Positions 1 through 5,260 of a stretch of 5,293 nucleotides of DNA are shown here, in pieces. This DNA is from UBA5500 sp023622465 (GTDB taxonomy: Bacteria > Bacillota > UBA994 > UBA5500). The notes under the pieces were generated by a model. The model had not been told where the DNA came from, ran no database searches, and saw only the letters and a list, made by a program, of their open reading frames with translations. How positions within the stretch are numbered: position 1 is the stretch's first letter; each line of letters opens with the position of its first letter. The DNA is taken from contig JAMNZE010000099.1 in NCBI GenBank assembly GCA_023622465.1, forward strand, positions 1-5,293, in the 5' to 3' direction. The position numbers and the translations under genes are program-made.

Positions 1-912
1 GGTGGCCTGCACAAGTTTATGAACTGGAACGGTAGTGTCCTTACTGATAGCGGCGGCTTTCAGGTGTTCAGCCTCAGTAGCCTAAACAAGATCAGCGAAG
101 AAGGCGTTATGTTTCATTCCCACATTGATGGTAGTAGACACTTTTTCAGCCCCGAACGGGCTATTGCCATAGAAAATGCCCTCGGGGCCGATATTATAAT
201 GGCCTTTGATGAGTGTACGCCTTACCCGTGCGAGCATTCATACGCTAAAGAAGCAATGGGGCGCACCCACCGGTGGGCTGTGCGCAGTAAGCAGGCCCAC
301 AAACGGCCCGATACCCAGGCCCTATTCGGCATTATTCAGGGTGGCACCTTTGCCGATTTGCGGCAGGAAAGTGCCAAATTCTTAGTAGACCTGGATTTCC
401 CCGGCTATGGTATAGGCGGCCTCAGCACCGGCGAGCCCAAGCCTCTCATGTATGACATGCTCGAGGTAACAGTTCCGCTCATTCCGAAAGAGAAACCCCG
501 TTACCTGATGGGCGTGGGCTCTCCCGACTGCCTGGTGGAAGGCGTAATTCGGGGCGTAGACATGTTCGACTGTGTTCTGCCCACCCGCGTGGCGCGTAAC
601 GGCACTGCCTTTACCAGCCAGGGCCGGGTAGTGATTCGCAACGCCACCTATGCCCGCGACTTTTCGCCCCTCGACCCCAATTGTAGCTGTTATACTTGCC
701 AAAACTTCACGCGGGCCTATCTGCGCCATCTGATCAAGGCTAAGGAGATATTAGGTTACCAGCTACTGAGTATCCATAACCTGCATTATCTAATTCAGCT
801 CATGCGGGGACTCCGACAAGCCATACTAGAAGATCGTACCCTAGATTACGTCCGTGCCGTGCTGAGCAATTACGATAGCGAGCCCTACAACGTGGAGGGG
901 TGCCGTCCATAG
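1..912 (+). CDS. tgt: Queuine/preQ1 tRNA-guanine transglycosylase, 5' end cut by the window
   Basis: Cytoplasmic enzyme that swaps guanine-34 of GUN-anticodon tRNAs for preQ1 in bacteria, the committed tRNA step of queuosine synthesis. The frame is open from base 1 and gives 303 residues; the family is about 375 long, so some 70 N-terminal residues lie upstream. Visible signatures, numbered from base 1: DSGGFQVF with the general acid/base Asp16; FDECTPYP; FGIIQGG and GIGGLSTGEP, which form the base-binding pocket; PRYLMGVGSP; and DMFDCVLPTR with the nucleophile Asp190. The zinc site is C228-x-C230-x2-C233 plus H259, spaced exactly as in E. coli Tgt (C302, C304, C307, H333). The catalytic set is complete, so the gene looks functional. 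It ends at TAG 910-912 and is followed by a terminator, so it is the last gene of its transcript. In Firmicutes queA often precedes it; that lies outside the window. Confidence 0.97.
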   Translation, partial: GGLHKFMNWNGSVLTDSGGFQVFSLSSLNKISEEGVMFHSHIDGSRHFFSPERAIAIENALGADIIMAFDECTPYPCEHSYAKEAMGRTHRWAVRSKQAHKRPDTQALFGIIQGGTFADLRQESAKFLVDLDFPGYGIGGLSTGEPKPLMYDMLEVTVPLIPKEKPRYLMGVGSPDCLVEGVIRGVDMFDCVLPTRVARNGTAFTSQGRVVIRNATYARDFSPLDPNCSCYTCQNFTRAYLRHLIKAKEILGYQLLSIHNLHYLIQLMRGLRQAILEDRTLDYVRAVLSNYDSEPYNVEGCRP

Positions 913-943
913 GGGTTAAAGATTAATACACGGATACAAGACA

Positions 944-968
944 CCGCACCTATCGAGGTGCGGTTTTT
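944..968 (+). terminator. Rho-independent terminator after tgt
   Basis: A perfect 8-bp stem (CCGCACCT at 944-951, AGGTGCGG at 956-963) closes a 4-base ATCG loop and runs straight into five T residues (964-968). It starts 31 bases after the tgt stop, so it should end the tgt transcript and separate it from the small membrane gene downstream. Confidence 0.93.
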
Positions 969-995
969 ACTTATCGTTCCTGATCATTAAAGAAC

Positions 996-1000
996 AAGGA
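996..1000 (+). promoter_or_regulatory. Ribosome binding site setting the TTG start at 1006
   Basis: AAGGA lies five bases before TTG 1006. An in-frame TAA at 988-990 leaves almost no other room for a start, so this site supports the TTG. No convincing -35/-10 pair was seen between the terminator and this site. Confidence 0.55.
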
Positions 1001-1005
1001 ATTGT

Positions 1006-1224
1006 TTGGGTTTTTTTCTTGCCTTTCCCATCATTCTTTCATTCTACCTTTCGGACTATGAATATAGGCTGTGGATAATCCAAGGCCCGGACCCTTTTGA
1101 CAAGATGGGTAGTGGCCCATTCTTAATCGGCAAGGCAATCAGCTGGCTCCTAATCGGCTTTGGATTGATTATTATCGGCCTGCAGCTGAGGTTGCACGCT
1201 GATAGGAAGAATAAAAGCGATTAA
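1006..1224 (+). CDS. Small two-helix membrane protein, function unknown
   Basis: A 72-residue protein that I do not recognise. It starts at TTG with AAGGA five bases upstream, and an in-frame stop at 988-990 bounds it. Residues 2-15 (GFFLAFPIILSFYL) form a short hydrophobic segment. Residues 16-42 form a polar loop containing a DPFDKMGSGPF stretch. Residues 43-62 (ISWLLIGFGLIIIGLQLRL) form a clear membrane helix, followed by a positively charged tail (RLHADRKNKSD). The charge pattern suggests a helical hairpin with the C-terminus inside. It sits between the tgt terminator and the ABC exporter gene on the same strand, 157 bases before the exporter start, so co-transcription is possible but not shown. 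Hydrophobicity and the good ribosome binding site argue for a real gene; the TTG start and short first helix are the weak points. Confidence 0.6.
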   Translation: MGFFLAFPIILSFYLSDYEYRLWIIQGPDPFDKMGSGPFLIGKAISWLLIGFGLIIIGLQLRLHADRKNKSD

Positions 1225-1325
1225 GAGGGAATGCGGTGTATGTATTTCGGTAATCGAGCACTCTAGAAACTTTAAAATTGTTTATGAAGGTAATTGGGGG
1301 TCCACCTAGAATAATATGTATGTTT

Positions 1326-1352
1326 GGGGCCTTGGCTGAGCCGAAGTGCCCC
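1326..1352 (+). promoter_or_regulatory. Leader hairpin upstream of the ABC exporter gene
   Basis: GGGGC-CTT-GGC (1326-1336) pairs with GCC-g-AAG-t-GCCCC (1340-1352) around a TGA loop: 11 base pairs with two single-base bulges. It ends 16 bases before the AAGGAGG site of the exporter gene. No T-run follows, so it is not a standard terminator. It could be a 5'-UTR regulatory or stabilising element. I see no known riboswitch or T-box consensus here. The rest of 1225-1381 holds nothing I can assign. Confidence 0.4.
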
Positions 1353-1368
1353 AGGAGCATCACTGTAG

Positions 1369-1375
1369 AAGGAGG
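1369..1375 (+). promoter_or_regulatory. Strong ribosome binding site fixing the ABC exporter start at 1382
   Basis: AAGGAGG is followed by a six-base spacer and ATG 1382. The frame is open upstream to a GTG at 1346, but that codon has no such site and lies within the leader hairpin, so 1382 is the start. Confidence 0.88.
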
Positions 1376-1381
1376 ACACCT

Positions 1382-1933
1382 ATGCCCTTTTTTCGTAGGC
1401 TTTTGAATGAAGCCAAACCTTTTTGGCACTATCTACTTATTACAGCAGTGGCCATTATAGCCCTAACGGGGCTGGACTTAATTGCCCCTCAGCTGGTGCG
1501 TCGGGTGCTGGCTTATCTAGAAACCGATGGCTTACTGACAACGGATACCTTAGTAAAAATTACTCTCGCCCTTTTGGGCCTTTACTTGGTCAAGATTGTC
1601 TTCCGTTTCTTGGCCAGTTATATGTCTCACGTAGGTTCCTGGAAGTTGGTAGCTAACATGCGCACTCAGGTATATGACCACATGCAGAAACTTTCCATGG
1701 GATTCTTCCACGATAAGCAGACCGGGCAGTTAATGTCTATCACCATTAATGATGTGCGCACATTTGAGTCGCTCATTGCCCATGCTATTCCCGATCTGGC
1801 GGCCAACGTTTTAGTCTTAACCGGAGTGGCCATCATCCTCTTTAGTATGAACCCCAAGCTGGCAGCCCTCACCCTTATACCGGTACCCTTCTTGATAGTA
1901 GCCACCCAAATTTATGCGAAAAAGGGGAAGTAG
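1382..1933 (+). pseudogene. ABC exporter, N-terminal fragment (transmembrane domain), broken by insertion
   Basis: This is the first half of a fused membrane-plus-ATPase exporter of the MsbA/BmrA type, which forms dimers in the cytoplasmic membrane and pumps lipids, drugs or peptides; the substrate cannot be told. Residues 1-183 begin MPFFRRLLNEAKPFW. Hydrophobic helices lie near residues 16-36 (YLLITAVAIIALTGLDLIAP), 55-80, 140-150 (VLVLTGVAIILF) and 158-173. Between them is the family hallmark from VANMRTQVYDHMQKLSMGFFHDKQTGQLMS to INDVRTFE, covering the first coupling region. The family sequence holds through QIYAKK (ending 1924), then two foreign codons (GGG AAG) run into TAG 1931-1933. 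A full protein would be about 580 residues. The missing part resumes at about 4047. Translated alone, this piece would lack two or three helices and the ATPase, so it should be non-functional. Confidence 0.9.
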
Positions 1934-1964
1934 CTTTCCTGCCTCACTATTTCACTCAACATTT

Positions 1965-2258
1965 CTATTGCCATCCAAACAATATAAACCTTAGCACTAA
2001 AAGGCCTAGAACAGTTGATCCAAGCCCAAATAAGACGATAGCACTTCTGTTCTTAAAGGGCAGAATGCTTCTTAAAATATGGCCAAGTAACGGCACCGCC
2101 ATTCCGATAAATGCAGTAAAAATATTGGGGTAGTAATCATGTAATTTAAAATGCCAAGTAGTAAAAGCAATGCAGAACTGTAGATAAGCAAGCATTATAA
2201 AAATGTAAATTAAATACCACCCGCTAAAAACTTTTTCCCACTTTTTGATTTGTTTCAA
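1965..2258 (-). CDS. 97-residue three-helix membrane protein, function unknown
   Basis: The only gene in the inserted block that looks intact. It starts at TTG (2258-2256) behind a purine-rich AGGAGG tract; an in-frame TAG 15 bases upstream excludes an earlier start. The N-terminus is basic (MKQIKKWEKVF). Three hydrophobic segments follow: about residues 14-34 (WYLIYIFIMLAYLQFCIAFT), 44-65 (YPNIFTAFIGMAVPLLGHIL) and 73-94 (AIVLFGLGSTVLGLLVLRFI). Basic residues between helices 2 and 3 (RSILPFKNR) suggest a cytoplasmic loop, with the N-terminus inside by the positive-inside rule. I know no family for it. It is last in the minus-strand series, 133 bases after the stop of the secreted-protein gene, with a hairpin between, so it may have its own promoter. 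Its stop lies 31 bases from the disrupted ABC gene fragment, with which it is convergent. Confidence 0.7.
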   Translation of the reverse strand: MKQIKKWEKVFSGWYLIYIFIMLAYLQFCIAFTTWHFKLHDYYPNIFTAFIGMAVPLLGHILRSILPFKNRSAIVLFGLGSTVLGLLVLRFILFGWQ

Positions 2259-2262
2259 CCTC

Positions 2263-2268
2263 CCTCCT
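2263..2268 (-). promoter_or_regulatory. Ribosome binding site of the 97-residue membrane protein
   Basis: On the minus strand AGGAGG lies four bases before the TTG start, and a second GGAGG directly abuts the codon. The purine tract makes the TTG start credible. Confidence 0.6.
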
Positions 2269-2337
2269 CTACGCTATTTATGAAACTTCCCCTTCTTGAT
2301 GAAAAGCACAGCGTCAAAGGAATGCAACCATCAGTGA

Positions 2338-2362
2338 GCCGACGTCAATTATAGACGTCGGC
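2338..2362 (-). promoter_or_regulatory. Perfect hairpin/operator-like inverted repeat with a -10-like loop
   Basis: GCCGACGTC (2338-2346) and GACGTCGGC (2354-2362) form a perfect 9-bp inverted repeat, and each arm holds the palindrome GACGTC. The 7-base spacer reads TATAATT on the minus strand, a perfect -10 hexamer. The repeat lies 30 bases past the stop of the upstream minus-strand gene and 80 bases before the membrane-protein start. It could be a processing or termination hairpin (no T-run follows on the minus strand) or an operator around a promoter. No good -35 is seen at 16-18 bases spacing (AAATAG, AAAATA, TAAAAT), so the promoter reading is weak. Confidence 0.5.
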
Positions 2363-2391
2363 CCTAGCGCTATTTTAGATGCCTTTGCTGA

Positions 2392-3254
2392 TTAGTAACT
2401 GTAAAGAACGCTGTATTCGTCAAATCTCCACTCTCCATACATTTCTGGAAATGGGTTTTCTAGAAGTATTGTCTTCCCGAATCTAAGCGGTGGACGATAA
2501 ATAGTATAAATTCTCGCCAACGTTCCGGTTACAGCATTCCACGTGAAGTATACCCGTATGAGATCCAGTTCTTCATCCATGTTATTAACACAATTTTGCA
2601 TATTGGTCCGGTCCATTGATGCAAAATAGTCATATCCAAACGAAGCGGCGATACTTATAACCGCCAAGGTGAAAAGTTTTGGATTGCCCGTTATTTTGAG
2701 TTGCGTTAATATATACTCGCCAATTTGCTCGGCAGGTAGACCTGACATCAGATATCCCATTATGGTATTCCAAAGGCTATAACTTTTACTGAGCCCCAAT
2801 ATGGAGACAGCAGTTTGACGAGTTAGGTAATCCACTTCCAAAGTATAACCCGTAAGTGCTTCTCCTAAGGTTATTGGGGATTTAGTAGTATCTCTAATCC
2901 AAGCAGCACCTACAGGATCAGTGAGATCATAATAATTGCCTGATTTAGTTGAGCTTGGCGATATTTTCGTAGTTGCTCAAATTTGAGTGCGTAAGATAAC
3001 CCTGTGAGAGCAGTTCTAACTTCAGCTTTACTATATGTAGAAGCTGAAACTTCAAAAGCCTTTTCAAAGAGCCTATTTGCCTCATCATCTGTAAGTAATG
3101 GAATTTCGTCGATATCTAGATCGACAAGCTCTTGAACATAATTGGCAGTAATGTTGCGTGCATCAACAGAAGGCGCTGAGCGTGCCTCTAACGCTGCGAT
3201 AGGTGCTGTGAGCACTAACGCAAACGATAGGACCAGCAACAAAATCTTTCTCAT
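2392..3254 (-). pseudogene. Secreted protein of about 286 residues, unknown function, one frameshift
   Basis: Not recognised. The ATG at 3254 has AGGAGG six bases upstream. Residues 1-22 are a classic signal peptide: MRK, a hydrophobic core (ILLLVLSFALVLTAPIAAL), then an A-x-A-like region (EARSA). The mature N-terminus is acidic (LVDLDIDEIPLLTDDEANRLFEKAF). This frame stops at TAG 2912-2910. The next frame is open from about 2976 to TAA at 2394-2392 and continues in kind (PSSTKSGNYYDLTDPVGAAW, then RDTTKSPITLGEALTGYTLE). It has no ribosome binding site of its own, so one gene with a single missing base between 2912 and 2976 is the simplest reading. The C-terminal part has a hydrophobic helix (FTLAVISIAASFGYDYF) and ends MYGEWRFDEYSVLYSY. 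Two separate genes, or a sequencing error in an intact gene, remain possible. The ATG overlaps the lipoprotein stop as ATGA. Confidence 0.62.
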
Positions 3255-3553
3255 TTTTTCCCTCCTATATTTTTAGTGACCGTATAACGACAAGAAATAA
3301 CGGGGATTGCTTTAACCATTACCCTTCCTTCTTCGGAAATTCCATATACCCCCTCTGATAGAAAACATAATATCTGCGAATTGACTACATATTCAGGGCG
3401 AATAAGACAAATCTCTATGCGATTGTTAAAAGACGCATTTCTTCCTTGCTCATTTCTTCTGCATCTACAATAGCCGGATCACCAACCTGCTTTACGCAGC
3501 CTGACAGTAACAGGCTGATGAATTAGCACAAAGACAAGAATAACCCTCCTCAT
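3251..3553 (-). pseudogene. Short lipoprotein of about 100 residues, hidden by two frameshifts
   Basis: Too broken to appear as one open frame. ATG 3553-3551 has GGAGGT seven bases upstream (3561-3566). It reads MRRVILVFVL; then, skipping one extra base near 3520, it continues FISLLLSGC, giving a signal peptide and a lipobox L-S-G-C whose Cys (about residue 19) would be lipidated. The next stretch is VKQVGDPAIVDAEEMSKEE. A second slip follows in an A-run (GAAGAAATG, where one more A restores the frame). The third frame then runs NASFNNRIEICLIRPEYVV, then NSQILCFLSEGVYGISEEGR, and ends TKNIGGKK at TGA 3253-3251, overlapping the ATG of the secreted-protein gene. A good ribosome binding site, a correctly placed lipobox and exact coupling to the next gene make a real former gene likely. 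No family recognised. Homopolymer slips could be sequencing errors. Confidence 0.6.
3261..3266 (-). promoter_or_regulatory. Ribosome binding site of the secreted-protein gene
   Basis: On the minus strand AGGAGG is followed by six bases and ATG 3254. It lies inside the last codons of the lipoprotein frame, fitting translational coupling through the ATGA overlap. Confidence 0.85.
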
Positions 3554-3560
3554 CCTAAGC

Positions 3561-3566
3561 ACCTCC
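3561..3566 (-). promoter_or_regulatory. Ribosome binding site of the lipoprotein gene
   Basis: On the minus strand GGAGGT, a seven-base spacer and ATG at 3553. This site shows that a gene starts here although its frame breaks soon after. Confidence 0.72.
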
Positions 3567-3618
3567 GTTTACAATACGCTTTATTCTTGGTTGCGCCTCT
3601 ATTTCCCTGTCTGCCGGA

Positions 3619-3642
3619 CCGGTTCCGTTAGCTAACTACCGG
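3619..3642 (-). promoter_or_regulatory. Bulged hairpin with a GTTAGCTAAC palindrome
   Basis: CCGGT (3619-3623) and ACCGG (3638-3642) flank the perfect 10-base palindrome GTTAGCTAAC (3627-3636), with unpaired TCC and T between. It starts one base after the likely stop (3644-3646) of the decayed membrane-protein gene and lies about 65 bases before the lipoprotein start. No T-run follows on either strand, so it may be an attenuator, processing site or protein-binding palindrome rather than a terminator. The rest of 3567-3643 shows no clear promoter. Confidence 0.4.
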
Positions 3643-3643
3643 C

Positions 3644-4048
3644 TTAAACGATAATCCGTAGTTTTGCTATCACAGTAGTAATACATACACATGAACAAAC
3701 ACACCAAATCTTTCTTGCCAAGTTAACGTTTGCGGATATAGCGTGCGTATCAAGATGAGTTTGCCAAGCGCAAAAGGCAATGATGATATAACACTCGATA
3801 AGAAACTTAATTCGATATGCAATATCAAGTGGCGCAACCCCTCTTTCTCCAAGACACTGCCCCAAATATTAACAGCACCAAGAGCTACCACTTCTCAGGT
3901 TTTAGCCACCAAGTTTAAAGCAATAGACCCACTAGCCACTGTGCGACTTTTACACTAAAGCTATGGAGTATCCGGAAGCCAAACATAGTCGCCGCACCGA
4001 AGGCTATTCCCGTAAAAAATCTAATCGGATTTGTGCTTTCGTATCTGG
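3644..4048 (-). pseudogene. Decayed, 5'-truncated membrane-protein gene at the right edge of the insert
   Basis: Not recognised, and the weakest gene call here. From the right junction the minus strand reads RYESTNPIRFFTGIAFGAAT, then MFGFRILHSFSVKVAQWLVG. After one base slip near 3924-3931 it continues SIALNLVAKT, meets an in-frame TGA at 3897-3895, then reads EVVALGAVNIWGSVLEKEGL and onward through SFLSSVISSLPFALGKLILI to VFVHVYVLLL with TGA near 3670. A last slip would extend it to TTVIAKLRIIV and TAA at 3646-3644. Several hydrophobic helices separated by short basic loops suggest a polytopic membrane protein. No start codon is seen before the junction with the ABC gene, so its 5' end was lost when the block was joined. 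It lies upstream of, and on the same strand as, the lipoprotein gene. Confidence 0.42.
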
Positions 4049-5195
4049 ACGGCCTAACTTTCGGTTGTCCCAGGAGAAAATCGCTGAACTCAATGCGGTG
4101 CTACAAGACAATTTCTCTGGAATAAAAGAGATTCAGGTTTTTAATAAGCAGGAACAAGAAAGGGAACGGGTTAACGAAAAAATCCCAAAGCCACATGCGA
4201 GCCATGTTACGGGCTCTGCGCCAAGGGGCTATTTACCATCCAGCTATTGATTTTTGGCGGCATGTTGGCCATTCAGGGCACAATGCGAGGCAGTGACATA
4301 GTCGGTTTCATGCTGTATCTAAATCTTTTCTACCGCCAATCACCATGTTGGCGCGGCTGATGGAAGATGTGCAGCAAGCCTATGCTGGTGGGGAGCGGGT
4401 GTTTAAGGTGCTCGATACCAGCCCCGACATTGCCGATGCCCCTGGCGCTGTTGATATTACGTAAGCTTCGGTTATAACGATGGGCAAACAGTATTAGAAA
4501 ATATAAACTTTGAAGCTAAACCGGGTCAGATGATCGCCCTTGTAGGCCCCACAGGGGTGGGGAAGACATCAATTATCAGCCTTATTGCCCGCTTCTACGA
4601 TCCCCGGGAGGGGCGAATCACCCTCGACGGGCGCGACTTGCGCGATATTACCCTCCACTCCTTACGGGAGCAAATTTCAGTGGTGCTGCAAGATGTTTTT
4701 CTCTTCAATGGCACCATTGCTGAAAATATTGCTTATGGAAACGACAATGCTACTCGGGAAGAAATCATCGCGGCGGCCAAGATTGCCAGGGCCCATGATT
4801 TCATCATGGAAACCGAGCAGGGTTACGATACACCCATTGGGGAGCGGGGAGTGCGCCTATCGGGCGGTCAGAAACAGCGCCTGGCTATCGCCCGGGCGGT
4901 GCTGCGTAACGCCCCTATCTTAATCTTAGACGAGGCCACCTCCGCTGTAGACGTGGAAACCGAAGCGGAAATTCAGGCGGCCATCGATGCGCTGGCCGGC
5001 ACTCGGACCATCATTGTTATTGCCCATCGCCTATCTACGGTAAAGCGGGCTGACACCATCCTGGTTCTAGACGAAGGACGTATAGTTGAACGGGGTAATC
5101 ACGAAGAGCTGCTGGCCCAAGGCGGTATGTATAGTCGCCTTTGCCAGGTGCAAATGGAGGCGGGCATTTATCCGGTCGCGGCTTGTAACACTTAG
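4047..5195 (+). pseudogene. ABC exporter, C-terminal fragment (end of membrane domain plus ATPase domain), multiply damaged
   Basis: Continues the exporter begun at 1382. From 4047 it reads GRPNFRLSQEK, then IAELNAVLQDNFSGIKEIQV, the conserved helix before the second coupling region. Lesions: an extra C near 4191; a loss of about ten codons with a frame change near 4252-4256 (AIDF joins FGGMLAIQG); one base missing near 4334 (LFY joins PITMLARLMEDVQQAY); and loss of about ten codons at 4461-4464, leaving TAA at 4462. From 4464 the frame is clean to the TAG stop at 5193-5195. The ATPase domain is complete: A-loop Tyr (SFGYNDG), Walker A GPTGVGKT (4545-4568), Q-loop Gln at 4689, signature LSGGQ (4857-4871), Walker B ILILDE (4917-4934), D-loop SAVD, and H-loop His at 5025. 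An ATG at 4530 could start a lone, N-clipped ATPase, but no ribosome binding site is evident before it. Confidence 0.88.
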
Positions 5196-5245
5196 CACAT
5201 ATTTGTCCTACACCTCTAATAGATTATGGTAAAGCCAGATTAACT

Positions 5246-5255
5246 GGGGAGGTGA
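5246..5255 (+). promoter_or_regulatory. Ribosome binding site of the gene starting at 5261
   Basis: GGGGAGGTGA, with GGAGG eight bases before GTG 5261. A GTG at 5252 is in the same frame but overlaps this site, so 5261 is preferred. Confidence 0.7.
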
Positions 5256-5260
5256 AGGAC

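Larger units (their letters stand above)
1925..4049. other. AT-rich inserted block of about 2.1 kb interrupting the ABC exporter gene
   Basis: The exporter reads QIYAKK up to 1924 and continues GRPNFRLSQEK from about 4047; in relatives about one residue separates KK from RP, so almost nothing of the host gene is lost at the junction. The block between is foreign by strand (all genes on minus), by composition (17/60 G+C at 2101-2160 and at 3241-3300, against 34/60 at 1441-1500 and 41/60 at 4861-4920) and by content (envelope-type proteins). No transposase, integrase, reverse transcriptase, terminal inverted repeats or clear target duplication is visible. The gene nearest the right edge is cut at its 5' end, so this looks like a fragment of a longer operon rather than a whole mobile element. 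Edges are good to a few bases. Confidence 0.75.

Noticed and set aside
382..729. 115-codon open frame on the minus strand inside tgt
   Set aside because: Antisense shadow of a strongly conserved gene; low-complexity Ala/Gly/His content and no ribosome binding site.
1346..1381. Upstream GTG start extending the exporter by 12 codons
   Set aside because: The extension lies in the leader hairpin and lacks a ribosome binding site; AAGGAGG clearly serves ATG 1382.
1172..1429. 85-codon minus-strand open frame
   Set aside because: Overlaps the end of the small membrane gene and the well-supported exporter start; no start signal.
2312..2317. TTGACG on the minus strand as a -35 for the 97-residue membrane gene
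   Set aside because: At 17 bases spacing the -10 position reads AAGGGG; no usable -10 follows.
2912..2976. Programmed -1 frameshift in the secreted-protein gene
   Set aside because: No canonical slippery heptamer with the right phase in the overlap; simple mutation or read error fits better given the other slips nearby.
3743..3958. 71-codon open frame on the plus strand in the insert
   Set aside because: No ribosome binding site, not hydrophobic, and it opposes the more coding-like membrane remnant on the minus strand.
1930..4040. Near-direct repeat GTAGCTTTC (1930-1938) and GTGCTTTC (4033-4040) near the two edges as a target duplication
   Set aside because: Short, imperfect and not placed at equal distance from the junctions; chance is likely.
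1925..4049. Group II intron, insertion sequence or integron cassette as the nature of the block
   Set aside because: No reverse transcriptase, transposase or integrase frame, no recognisable domain V or GTGYG start, and no terminal inverted repeats between the two edges.
4585..4923. 112-codon open frame on the plus strand in the ATPase domain
   Set aside because: Out-of-frame shadow of the ABC ATPase coding sequence; no family features.
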